A stretch of DNA of 64,000 nt, taken from assembly GCA_002315655.1 (NCBI GenBank), contig DCHO01000010.1:2189-66188 (forward strand), in the 5' to 3' direction. The position numbers and the translations under genes are program-made. Positions 35,792 through 44,210 of the stretch are shown here, in pieces. Source of the DNA: Christensenella sp. UBA1750 (lineage in GTDB: Bacteria > Bacillota > Clostridia > Christensenellales > UBA1750). A model generated the notes under the pieces. It was not told the origin of the DNA. It searched no databases and was given only the letters and a program-made list of their open reading frames with translations. Positions within the stretch are counted from its first letter, which is position 1; the number at the start of each line of letters is the position of its first letter.

Positions 35792-35821
35792 AAAAAGGGC
35801 AATCACAAAGACTGCCCTTTT
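35792..35821 (-). terminator. Hairpin between the Gfo/Idh and FAD oxidoreductase genes
   Basis: On the minus strand AAAAGGGCA pairs with TGCCCTTTTT. It is a terminator-like stem 12 bases before the FAD gene start, with no obvious new promoter after it, so it probably attenuates read-through. Confidence 0.65.
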
Positions 35822-35839
35822 ATCAATTCTATTTAAGCC

Positions 35840-36997
35840 TTAGTAGGAACCCTCGGTGTTGAAGGTCACATTGGATTCCTTCTTGGCGCGGGAGGTGGCG
35901 CGGCGCTTGTTGAGCTCTGCTAAGTAGAGTTCCTCATCGAAGGGCACATCCACGGTCTTGTCCAGCCAGGAGGACAGGTGCATGGCGTTGGAGAGGGTCA
36001 GGCCGTTGATGCCTTCCTGTCCCTTGGCCACCAGCTTGTCGCCGCGCAGAATCGCGCCGGCAAAGGCGTTCACCACGTCGATGTGCTGCAGATTGCGTCC
36101 GTCGGTCTCCACCTTGATGACCTCGGTTTCGGGCTTGTCAAAGCCGCCCTGCGCGGTCTTGGAGAACTCGCGGTCGGAAACCTTGTTCTTGTAGAAGGTG
36201 ATCTCGTTGAATTCGCAGACGACCTTGCCCAAGTCGCCGGAGATTTCCAGTCGGTTGGTGCCGGGAGCGTCGCCGGTGGTGGTGATGAACACGCCTGTTG
36301 CGCCGTTGGAATATTCAAGGTAAGCTGTCACGTCGTCCTCGACCTCGATGTCATGCCACTTGCCCATGTGCAGGAATGCGCGAACGCGAGTGGGAACGCC
36401 GCACAGCCAGGTCATAAGATCTAACTGGTGGGGGCACTGGTTCAGCAGCACGCCGCCGCCCTCGCCGTCCCATGTGGCGCGCCATGCGCCGGAATCATAG
36501 TAGGACTGGGTGCGATACCAGTCGGTGATGATCCAGTTGACGCGCTTGATCTCGCCCAGCTCGCCGTTATCAATCATTTCTTTGATCTTGCGGTACACGC
36601 AGTTGGTTCTTTGGTTGAACATCATACCGAAAACCAACTCGGGATGCTTGTCCGCTTCGGCGTTCATTTCCTTGACCTGCTTGGTGTAGACACCGGCGGG
36701 CTTTTCGCACATGACGTGGAGGCCATGCTTGAAGCCTTCGATGGCCAAACCGGGATGCTGATAGTGCGGAACGGCGATGAGGATGGCGTCCACAAGGCCG
36801 GAATTGATGAGGTCGATGCCCTCATTGAAGATGGTGACGGAATCCCCTAAGTTCTCCTTGACCCAGACTCTTCTTTCCTCGCGGCGATCCGCCACGGCGG
36901 TGATCTCGATCTCGGGCAGAGTGCCCTTCACATAGTTGCCGATATGACCCGAGCCCATGTTGCCCGCGCCGATGATGCCCAAACGTACCTTTGCCAT
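35840..36997 (-). CDS. Gfo/Idh/MocA family oxidoreductase, copy 2
   Basis: 385 residues. Rossmann start VRLGIIGAGNMGSGHIGNYV, family motif HVMCEKPAGVYT and C-terminal active-site strip EGGGVLLNQCPHQLDLMTWL. NAD(P)-dependent sugar or inositol dehydrogenase family. AAGGAG precedes ATG 36997. A promoter (TTGACG-18-TATACT) lies right after the alpha-mannosidase stop codon, so this gene and the FAD and isomerase genes can be expressed apart from the mannosidase operon. Confidence 0.88.
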   Translation of the reverse strand: MAKVRLGIIGAGNMGSGHIGNYVKGTLPEIEITAVADRREERRVWVKENLGDSVTIFNEGIDLINSGLVDAILIAVPHYQHPGLAIEGFKHGLHVMCEKPAGVYTKQVKEMNAEADKHPELVFGMMFNQRTNCVYRKIKEMIDNGELGEIKRVNWIITDWYRTQSYYDSGAWRATWDGEGGGVLLNQCPHQLDLMTWLCGVPTRVRAFLHMGKWHDIEVEDDVTAYLEYSNGATGVFITTTGDAPGTNRLEISGDLGKVVCEFNEITFYKNKVSDREFSKTAQGGFDKPETEVIKVETDGRNLQHIDVVNAFAGAILRGDKLVAKGQEGINGLTLSNAMHLSSWLDKTVDVPFDEELYLAELNKRRATSRAKKESNVTFNTEGSY

Positions 36998-37032
36998 TTT
37001 GTTTGTTCTCCTTCCGAGTAATCGTTGTGTAT

Positions 37033-37062
37033 AGTATAGTCCTTATGGACGTGTTTCGTCAA
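37033..37062 (-). promoter_or_regulatory. Promoter of the Gfo/Idh copy 2 transcript
   Basis: On the minus strand TTGACG (37062-37057), an 18-base spacer and TATACT (37038-37033), starting at the base after the mannosidase stop. Confidence 0.7.
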
Positions 37063-39813
37063 CTAAAAGGCGATGCGTAATTGGTAGGTCTTGCCGTTCT
37101 TTACAGGAATGGCATTTAAGTCAGCCGCTTCTCCCTTTTCTTCGTGGATGGTGCAGAAATTCGCTTTCTTTGCGTCAAACATGGACTTGAAGGCGGCAAT
37201 ACCGTCTTCCACCGCGAAGAAATGCACGATTAAGTCATTGGAATCGTCCTCCGCCAGCTTTACGGCGGAAACAACCGCACCCTTGACCTCCATGAGCTGT
37301 CCCTTGGCGGGAAGCTTGCCGGAAGTCTTGCCAACGGTGATGGGCAGCAGCGCATGGCAGAAGGTGTCGGCTTCCTTTTCGTAGTTGTCCTCTACCAGAC
37401 CCACGCCGATCTGCACCTTATGGTCGTAGATTTCGGGGGTGGTGTCGGGATTATAGGAGGAACGGATCAGGGTCAGAGAGAACTCGCCCTGCCAGTTGCG
37501 GAATCCGTACTTGGAATCGGACACAAGCATGACCTTGGAGCCGTTAACGGGTGCAACGCCGTAAACCAGGGCGGGCACATCGTCATTGACCTGCTTTCTG
37601 TCAATGCGCCCGTTCATCACGGAGAAGGTGGCCTCCTCTGCTTCCTCAATCAGCGGGATGCAATATTGCAGCTGCGGGATGCCGTAGCCCGCAGAGCCGA
37701 TTTCGCGCCACTCACAGTTCATGTCGATGCGCAGCAGTCTGTCGTTCTTGCCCAGAGAAACATTGACTTTGAGCAGAGAATGTTCAACCTTGACGCGGTA
37801 GGAGAAGCCGTCGCGCAGCTCACCGTGAGAGATCATGAACATTCCCTCTCTGGTGTCCGCGATCATTCCCGCGCCCTCCACGATGGGCACAATCTTGCCG
37901 TAACGCCCCACGACCCAGGCGGTCATACCCTTGGAATCGTCCTCCAGAATGTAGCGGAAGCAGGCCTTGTCATAGAGCAGCTCACTTCCGGTCTTTTTGT
38001 CAATCAGGCTGAACAGAGCAAAGTCGTCCGGGTCAAACTCGGCGCGCAGATAATCATTTTCCAGCACGATGGCGGGGTCTTCATTGACGCGGGAGGAGCC
38101 GAAATCGGGAATCTCGATGTAATCCTCGGACGGCGTAACCTTGACATTGCGATAGCCGAAGCCCGGCACGGTGACATCCACCAGCAGACGGAAATACTCA
38201 TGTCCCCAGTAGAACTGCTTCTGCCCGTCAAGAAGCTGATAGGCGACCTTGTTCCCTTCCTCGTCGGTGACTTCGATCTGCTTCATGTTACCGTTCCAGT
38301 CCCAGACGGTAAGCTCCGCTAAGTCGCTTCTCTCATACTGCGTGGGGTTGAAGATGGCATACAGGCGGTTAAGGCCACGGTTGGTTCCGACAGGCGTTAC
38401 CGCAAAGGTCTCCACACCAAAGCCCACACCCGCACCCTCGGAGATGCAGTCGCGCTCGTCCTCATCGGGCACCATGGAAGCGTTGTTCATGTTGGCGGCG
38501 ATGGCACGCAGAGCACGCATTTTGCTCTGGGAGGCGGTGGCGACAGCCTGCTGGAACTGTCCCATGGCATATTCGCGGGTGCCGGTCACGCCGGAGCCGG
38601 GCAGAATGTCGTGGAAGTGGTTAAACAGCACCTTTTCCCACGCTTCCTCAAACTTCTTTCTGGGATACGGCAGCCCGGTGAGCAGGGTTGCGGCAGAAGC
38701 TAAGGCTTCGCTTTCAAACATGGCGGCTTCGCCGATGCGGTTGCCCTGCTTGATGCGGGTCTCGGTAGTGTAGCAGCCGGTGAAGATGTAGTTCAGCTCG
38801 CCCTTCACTTCGGGCAGCTTGGCCTGTTCTGCGGCCTTGTAGAACTCCTTATAGGTGCCAAAGCCCACGGAGGGGAAGATCGGCCATGTGTCCATGTCAA
38901 GAAGCCGCTCCAAGTCTCTGCGGGTGGCTCCGCCGCCATGGTCGCCCACGCCGAACAGGTGCAAAATCTGATTCATGCCGTACTTGGCGCAGAAGGAGGG
39001 GACATGGGCAAAGGAGCGGAAGTTGATGGTCTCGTTGTACCAGGTGGGCTCGCGGAAGGTCACAACGGACGCGCCGGTGGGGCCGACCCAGCGGTAAAGG
39101 ATTTCCCCGTTGTAGCCGCGGCAGTGGTAGTAATACTTGATGCCGCCGTTGTTCAGCACTTCGGGAACGTTGATGTTGTGACCGAAGGTGTCCGGCTCAA
39201 AGTCCAGCACGAAATCTTCCGGCTTCAGGTCAAGAAGATCGGTCAGGTATTCTCTGGTGTAGAGCAGATGGCGGGATAAGGATTCGCCGGAAATCATGTT
39301 CTTGTCGGCCTCGACCCAAGTGGAGGCGGTCACTTCCCAGCGGCCTTCCTTCACATACTTCTTGATCTCGGGCAGCAGCTCGGGAGCGTACTCCTCCACG
39401 ATCTTGTAGCAGGAGGCCTGGGACTGACCGAAGGTGAAGGTGGGGTATTCCTTCAAAAGCATGAGCATGGTGCGGAAAGTCTCGATGGTGATGGAGACCG
39501 TCTCGTCAAAGCGCCACATCCAGTTCATGTCGATGTGCGCGTGTCCGATGGCCTTGATGTGCGTTTCCTTGAGCTCCTTGGAGGCGGGCATCAGAATGCC
39601 TTCCACTTCCTTGGCGTTCAGCGCATTGAAGCCCTGATCGCGGTCAAACAGCTCTTTGGCCTTGGCAACGGCTTTGTCCAGCAGTTCTTCGTACTGCGGA
39701 CGGGAATTGACGCGGCAGAACTCTTCCAGATACTCGATCTGCCCGTAGAGGCGCTCGCCCCAGTAGCCGGTCATTTTGTCCCGGATGAGACCGAAGGTTT
39801 GGATTCTTTTCAT
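37063..39813 (-). CDS. GH38 alpha-mannosidase
   Basis: 916 residues, a normal length for a GH38 enzyme. Zinc-site segments HIDMNWMW and DFEPDTFGHN (the Asp there is the nucleophile in the family), helical HIDM-to-STWVEADKN region, and GVGDHGGGATRRDLE with further ligands; beta domains fill the C-terminal half. Cleaves alpha-linked mannose residues. No signal peptide, so it acts in the cytosol on imported oligosaccharides. AAGGAG precedes ATG 39813. Last gene of an operon behind cysteine desulfurase, ThiI and an amidohydrolase, with only 18 bases to the latter. Confidence 0.93.
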   Translation of the reverse strand: MKRIQTFGLIRDKMTGYWGERLYGQIEYLEEFCRVNSRPQYEELLDKAVAKAKELFDRDQGFNALNAKEVEGILMPASKELKETHIKAIGHAHIDMNWMWRFDETVSITIETFRTMLMLLKEYPTFTFGQSQASCYKIVEEYAPELLPEIKKYVKEGRWEVTASTWVEADKNMISGESLSRHLLYTREYLTDLLDLKPEDFVLDFEPDTFGHNINVPEVLNNGGIKYYYHCRGYNGEILYRWVGPTGASVVTFREPTWYNETINFRSFAHVPSFCAKYGMNQILHLFGVGDHGGGATRRDLERLLDMDTWPIFPSVGFGTYKEFYKAAEQAKLPEVKGELNYIFTGCYTTETRIKQGNRIGEAAMFESEALASAATLLTGLPYPRKKFEEAWEKVLFNHFHDILPGSGVTGTREYAMGQFQQAVATASQSKMRALRAIAANMNNASMVPDEDERDCISEGAGVGFGVETFAVTPVGTNRGLNRLYAIFNPTQYERSDLAELTVWDWNGNMKQIEVTDEEGNKVAYQLLDGQKQFYWGHEYFRLLVDVTVPGFGYRNVKVTPSEDYIEIPDFGSSRVNEDPAIVLENDYLRAEFDPDDFALFSLIDKKTGSELLYDKACFRYILEDDSKGMTAWVVGRYGKIVPIVEGAGMIADTREGMFMISHGELRDGFSYRVKVEHSLLKVNVSLGKNDRLLRIDMNCEWREIGSAGYGIPQLQYCIPLIEEAEEATFSVMNGRIDRKQVNDDVPALVYGVAPVNGSKVMLVSDSKYGFRNWQGEFSLTLIRSSYNPDTTPEIYDHKVQIGVGLVEDNYEKEADTFCHALLPITVGKTSGKLPAKGQLMEVKGAVVSAVKLAEDDSNDLIVHFFAVEDGIAAFKSMFDAKKANFCTIHEEKGEAADLNAIPVKNGKTYQLRIAF

Positions 39814-39831
39814 CTTTCGTACTCCTTACAT

Positions 39832-40911
39832 TTATTTTGTTAAGTAGCCTTTCAGCCAGGCTACGGATTCACGGTTTTTGTAGTCGTCCTTGAGCCAGCG
39901 GACGGTGGGCTGATAATCGGGGTTGCCTTCCAGTGCGGCAAGCATCTTTTCCGCCTCGCTGCGAAGCAAGACCGTGTTGACCGCTTTCGGCATTTCCCCT
40001 GCAAACTCCGCGTAATTGTTCCAAACGATGTTGCGAACGGCTTCCTCGGGCAGATGCAGTCCTTTGATGATGGGATGCGCAAAGGCCGGCATGGGGAACT
40101 CGGTTTCATCGTGGGTCAGCGCGGTTTTGACCAGCAGATGCAGTTTGTCGTTGTCGGACTTGTAATTATTGGAATCGGTGCCGAACAGGATGCGGTGCTG
40201 ATATTCCATGAAGAAATTGTGCCAGTCGGAAATGCGCTTGGAGAAGCCTATATACATTTCCCAACCGGGCGTTAAGTCAAACAGCACATTGGGATAGGTG
40301 TCCATGACCTCCTTGGCAAATTCCAAGTGGTTGCTCTGGAAAAAGAAATGGGCGAAGGTCACGCGGAGCTTGGGGTACTTTTCCACCACATCCAGGGCTT
40401 CCTGCATAATTGCTTCTTTGGTGGGATAAGTGCCGTCACCGTAGAACCAGCCGCGCTTCTTTTCTTCCTCGGACATTTCTCTCTCTTCCCAGAAGGTTTC
40501 CGGGTCGGCCACATGGAAGGTGCAAGGCACATCGTTTGCCTGCAAATAGGCAAACAGCTCGGCATAATAGGGATTGTTCAGCCCGAAGCCCTTGACCTTG
40601 CGCATGAGCGGGTCTTCCTCCATGAACTTCATGCCGTCACAGCCCAAGGCAAGCAGGGTCTTTGCCTGTTCCACAGGGGAAATGTGCTCAAGCTGCCCGA
40701 AATCGTGCAGCGCACCGAACACGCGCAGATGGATTTTTTCATAGCGGTTCTTCAAGTCCAGCAGACGCAGGTTATAGGCCTCCCCGCGATAAGGCAGGGA
40801 ATGAACGGTGCAGTCCGTAACGCCTAAATCCGCCATCTGATTTAGAAGAAACTGCGATTTTTCCTCGCTGGTCAGCGTCAGATGAATGTGGCTGTCCGCA
40901 AAGCGTTCCAT
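39832..40911 (-). CDS. Amidohydrolase-2 family TIM-barrel protein
   Basis: About 359 residues. The first metal motif FADSHIHLTL (His-x-His), DGMKFMEE, RVTFAHFFFQ and the late ILFGTDSNNYK (Asp) outline a metal-dependent amidohydrolase / decarboxylase-lactonase fold. Members open sugar lactones or decarboxylate acids. ATG 40911 has AAGGGG 8 bases upstream; a GTG at 40920 is in frame but too close to it. It begins 12 bases after the ThiI stop. A sugar-acid lactonase role would suit the neighbourhood but is a guess. Confidence 0.8.
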   Translation of the reverse strand: MERFADSHIHLTLTSEEKSQFLLNQMADLGVTDCTVHSLPYRGEAYNLRLLDLKNRYEKIHLRVFGALHDFGQLEHISPVEQAKTLLALGCDGMKFMEEDPLMRKVKGFGLNNPYYAELFAYLQANDVPCTFHVADPETFWEEREMSEEEKKRGWFYGDGTYPTKEAIMQEALDVVEKYPKLRVTFAHFFFQSNHLEFAKEVMDTYPNVLFDLTPGWEMYIGFSKRISDWHNFFMEYQHRILFGTDSNNYKSDNDKLHLLVKTALTHDETEFPMPAFAHPIIKGLHLPEEAVRNIVWNNYAEFAGEMPKAVNTVLLRSEAEKMLAALEGNPDYQPTVRWLKDDYKNRESVAWLKGYLTK

Positions 40912-40923
40912 ATCTTTCACCCC

Positions 40924-42078
40924 TTACGGCATGATATTGATGATTTCAATGCCCTCAATGGCGCGCTGCACAAGCCCGTCGCCGTCGATGAGCTTCTCGG
41001 ACTCTAAAAGGGTCTCAACCTTGGGCTTTGTCTGGGGGTGCTTGGGCGTGAAGATGGTGCAACAGTCCTCATAGGGCAAAATGGAGGTTTCATAAGTGCC
41101 GATCTTGACAGCTACGTCCATGATGTCGCTCTTGTCAAAGCCGATAAGCGGGCGGAACACGGGCATATCGCACACGGCATTGGAGCACACCAGCCCGTCC
41201 ATGGTCTGGGACGCCACCTGACCGATGGATTCCCCGGTGATGAGGGCGGAGCAGTTCGCCTTTTTCGCTACCTCGTTGGCAATGCGCATCATGTAGCGGC
41301 GCATGAGAATGGTGAGCTGCGAATCGGGGCATTTTTCATAGAGTTCCTGCTGTAATTCGGTAAAGGGCACCACATACAGGCGGATGGGGCCGGCGTATTC
41401 GGCAAGCATACGGGCTAAATCCACGACCTTCTGCTTGGCCTGCTCAGAGGTGAAGGGGAAGGAATGATAGTGGATGGCGTTGAGCTGCACACCGCGCTTG
41501 GCGATCATGTAGCCCGCAACAGGGGAATCAATGCCGCCGGAGAGCAGCAGCATGGCTTTTCCGTTGGTGCCAACGGGCATTCCGCCCACAGCGGGAATCT
41601 TTTCGACATAAAGATAAACATTCTCGCGCACTTCCACATTCAGTTCGTGGTCAGGAGAATGCACATCCACCTTCATCTGCGGGCAATGCACAAGAACTTC
41701 GTGCCCGATCTCCTCGTTTAGCATGGTGGAGTTCATGGGGAACCGCTTGTCCGCTCTGCGGGCAATGACCTTGAAGGTGCCCGTCATGGGGGTCATCATC
41801 TCAATGGCGGTGTCGTAGATCGCCTGCACGTCCTTTTCGCACTGGACGACAGGAGAGACCGAGTGCACGCCGAAGACCTTGGTGACCTTGGCAATGATCT
41901 CGTCCATATCTTGGATGTTGCGCACGAACATACGCCCCTGGTTGACTTCCAGCGTGGCACCCGTGTTTTCAATGGCCTTTTTGATGCGCCGCGCCAGCGC
42001 TTTTACAAAGAAATTGCGGTTTTCACCCTTCAGCCAGATTTCGCCGATGCGAACCAGCAGCACGTTTTTGATGCTCAT
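40924..42078 (-). CDS. thiI: tRNA 4-thiouridine synthetase ThiI
   Basis: 384 residues. THUMP domain (about 60-165), then the PP-loop ATP-binding domain with LLLSGGIDSPVAGYM, ALITGESIGQVASQT and a C-terminal ILPYEDCCTIF. Makes s4U8 in tRNA, and often sulfur for thiamin. The C-terminal rhodanese domain of the E. coli enzyme is absent, as in Bacillus subtilis, where a dedicated cysteine desulfurase supplies the sulfur. Such a desulfurase gene lies 4 bases upstream. AGGAG precedes ATG 42078. Confidence 0.95.
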   Translation of the reverse strand: MSIKNVLLVRIGEIWLKGENRNFFVKALARRIKKAIENTGATLEVNQGRMFVRNIQDMDEIIAKVTKVFGVHSVSPVVQCEKDVQAIYDTAIEMMTPMTGTFKVIARRADKRFPMNSTMLNEEIGHEVLVHCPQMKVDVHSPDHELNVEVRENVYLYVEKIPAVGGMPVGTNGKAMLLLSGGIDSPVAGYMIAKRGVQLNAIHYHSFPFTSEQAKQKVVDLARMLAEYAGPIRLYVVPFTELQQELYEKCPDSQLTILMRRYMMRIANEVAKKANCSALITGESIGQVASQTMDGLVCSNAVCDMPVFRPLIGFDKSDIMDVAVKIGTYETSILPYEDCCTIFTPKHPQTKPKVETLLESEKLIDGDGLVQRAIEGIEIINIMP

Positions 42079-42082
42079 TCCC

Positions 42083-43222
42083 TTATCTCCTCACGAATTT
42101 CTTCAATACTTCGACATTTTCTTTTGCAATGCGCACGACCTCCCGCATTTCCTCCACGGTGTTGTCCGGGCAGAGGGAGAAGCGCAGTGCGCCGTCAATT
42201 TCCGAATCGGAAATGCCCATGGCGGTCAGCACATGGGAGGCGGACTTTTTGTGGCTGGCACAGGCAGAGCCCGTGGAACACATGACCCCCTTGCCCTCCA
42301 AAGCGTGCAGCAGCACTTCGCCCTTGACAGGGAAGGTGACATTTAGAATGTGCGGTGCGCCGGGGATTTCGCCGTTTATGATGATTTCGGGAATGGCTTC
42401 TTTCAGCCCATCCCGCAGAGCGATCTTACATTCCATCATGTGTTCATACGGATTTTCGCGCTTCTGATACGCCTTCACCGCCGCGCCAAGTCCCGCGATG
42501 CCGGGGACATTTTCCGTGCCGTTGCGCAGACCGTATTCCTGCCCGCCGCCGAAATTGATGTTGGAAACGCGGACAGTTTTGCCCATGACCAGCGCGCCGA
42601 TGCCCTTTGGGCCATGAATTTTGTGCCCGGATAAGGAATACAGATCAACGCCTTCCTTTTTCATGTTGAGCGGAACGCGCAAAAAGCCCTGCACGCCGTC
42701 TACATGGATTAAGGTCTTGGGATTCTTCTCCTTGACCCGGCGTGAGATTTCCGCAATGGGCATCACCGCGCCCACCTCGTTGTTCACCTGCATGACGGAG
42801 ACCAGCGCGGTGTTCTCCTTCACGGCTGCAACCAGCTCGTCCACATTGACCACGCCGTATTTGTCCACGCCGATATAAGTTACTTCATGTCCCAGCCGTT
42901 CCAGCTCCGCGGCGGTTTCCAATATGGCGGGGTGCTCCACCTTTGTAGTGATGAAGTGCCCCTTGCCCCGAAGCAGCCTTGCGGTGCCAAGCAGGGCGAT
43001 GTTATCCCCTTCCGTGCCGCCGGAGGTGAACAGCACATGAAGGTCGCTGCTGCCTAATGCCTTTGCGATAGCCTGTCGCGCATCCTCCATGATCTTCCCC
43101 GCCTGCATGGCCGGGGCATAAATGGCGGAGGGATTGAAAAAATCCTCCGAAAGTGTCCTGTTCATGGCCTCCACAGCTTCTTTGCAGGGCTTTGTGGTGG
43201 CCGAATTGTCCAGATAGATCAT
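42083..43222 (-). CDS. Cysteine desulfurase (NifS/IscS family)
   Basis: About 380 residues. PLP enzyme: MIYLDNSATTKPC start, TSGGTEGDNIAL, the PLP lysine in LSGHKIHGPKGIGAL, RNGTENVPG and the persulfide Cys loop CSTGSACAS. Removes sulfur from cysteine and hands it to acceptors. I use ATG 43222, where the conserved N-terminus begins behind AAGGAC; upstream in-frame starts to 43258 add unconserved residues. The tight pairing with a rhodanese-less ThiI suggests it is the dedicated ThiI donor, like B. subtilis NifZ. Confidence 0.93.
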   Translation of the reverse strand: MIYLDNSATTKPCKEAVEAMNRTLSEDFFNPSAIYAPAMQAGKIMEDARQAIAKALGSSDLHVLFTSGGTEGDNIALLGTARLLRGKGHFITTKVEHPAILETAAELERLGHEVTYIGVDKYGVVNVDELVAAVKENTALVSVMQVNNEVGAVMPIAEISRRVKEKNPKTLIHVDGVQGFLRVPLNMKKEGVDLYSLSGHKIHGPKGIGALVMGKTVRVSNINFGGGQEYGLRNGTENVPGIAGLGAAVKAYQKRENPYEHMMECKIALRDGLKEAIPEIIINGEIPGAPHILNVTFPVKGEVLLHALEGKGVMCSTGSACASHKKSASHVLTAMGISDSEIDGALRFSLCPDNTVEEMREVVRIAKENVEVLKKFVRR

Positions 43223-43346
43223 TTGTAAGTCCTTCCCAAGCGTCATTTTGTGACGCATAAAAATCCATGATTAGTATGCCACAAATTCTCCCAAAGGTCA
43301 ATGCAAAACAAAGGGTTTCGTCACCCTTATTTCAGCTATCTTCCAC

Positions 43347-43374
43347 TTGACTTTTTCTTCCTATATGATAAACT
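43347..43374 (+). promoter_or_regulatory. Promoter of the two lipoprotein genes
   Basis: TTGACT (43347-43352), a 16-base spacer and TAAACT (43369-43374), about 31 bases before the first lipoprotein start. Confidence 0.55.
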
Positions 43375-43405
43375 AATGCTCGTTTGAAAGGAAGGTTAAC
43401 CCCCT

Positions 43406-44182
43406 ATGAAAAAGTATCTTGTGTTCCTTCTTTCTCTGCTCCTGCTGCTTTCCGTCTGCGGATGTTCTTCTCCCGCAAACACGCTCCCGGAGTTGACCTC
43501 TGCTGCCGTCACTCCCGCGCCGACGCAGGAAGCGACGCAATCCCCCACGGAAGAACCAGCCCCTGAACCCACGGAAGCGCCCGCGCCTTATACCGTAGAA
43601 ATTGTGCAGGGTACCGACAAAAACGACGGCGCAATCACCGTTTCCTACCCTCAGATTTCCGGCTGGGGAAATACGGAAAGGCAAGAGAGATGGAACAAAT
43701 GGTTTGCCTCTTTCGACTTTGACGAAAGCTCGGAAGAACATTCCTCCGAAGGGCTCGCGGGCTATGCGCTGGTTCCGGATATTTTGGAGCAGACGGACGA
43801 ATCTTTCACCGTTCTTTTCACGGGATATGCAGACTATGAAGGCGCTGCGCATCCGTATGCCTTTGCTTACGGCATCACTGTTGACATGACCACAGGGGAA
43901 CAGAACCCGCTGCCCGACACACAGATTCTTGCCGACGCGCTTTACAGCGGCAATTTTACGATCTTTTCGGGCGTTGAGGATGTGACCCTTGACGACATCT
44001 GCAACACCTGGGGAGAAAAAGCCACGCAGGAGGACATCACAAACGCGCTCCTGAGCTTAAATGACCCGCTGCTTTCCGACATTCCCGCTACCTGGTTTTA
44101 TATTGACGGAAAGCCCTGCCTCATTTTCTCCGTGAATCACGCCCTTGGCGATTATGTGATTCTGCAAATCAATCTTGAATAA
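43406..44182 (+). CDS. Lipoprotein with DUF3298-like domain
   Basis: 258 residues. Lipoprotein signal peptide ending VCGC (Cys about 21-23), then a Pro/Thr/Glu-rich linker (about 25-65) of the kind that lifts a domain off the membrane, then a soluble domain with GYADYEGAAHPYAFAYGITVDMTTGE, reminiscent of the RsiV/DUF3298-type fold. Function unknown. It precedes the phosphatase lipoprotein by 28 bases and probably shares its transcript. Confidence 0.72.
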   Translation: MKKYLVFLLSLLLLLSVCGCSSPANTLPELTSAAVTPAPTQEATQSPTEEPAPEPTEAPAPYTVEIVQGTDKNDGAITVSYPQISGWGNTERQERWNKWFASFDFDESSEEHSSEGLAGYALVPDILEQTDESFTVLFTGYADYEGAAHPYAFAYGITVDMTTGEQNPLPDTQILADALYSGNFTIFSGVEDVTLDDICNTWGEKATQEDITNALLSLNDPLLSDIPATWFYIDGKPCLIFSVNHALGDYVILQINLE

Positions 44183-44210
44183 AATTTGAATCAGAAAGGA
44201 ACCTCTCAAA

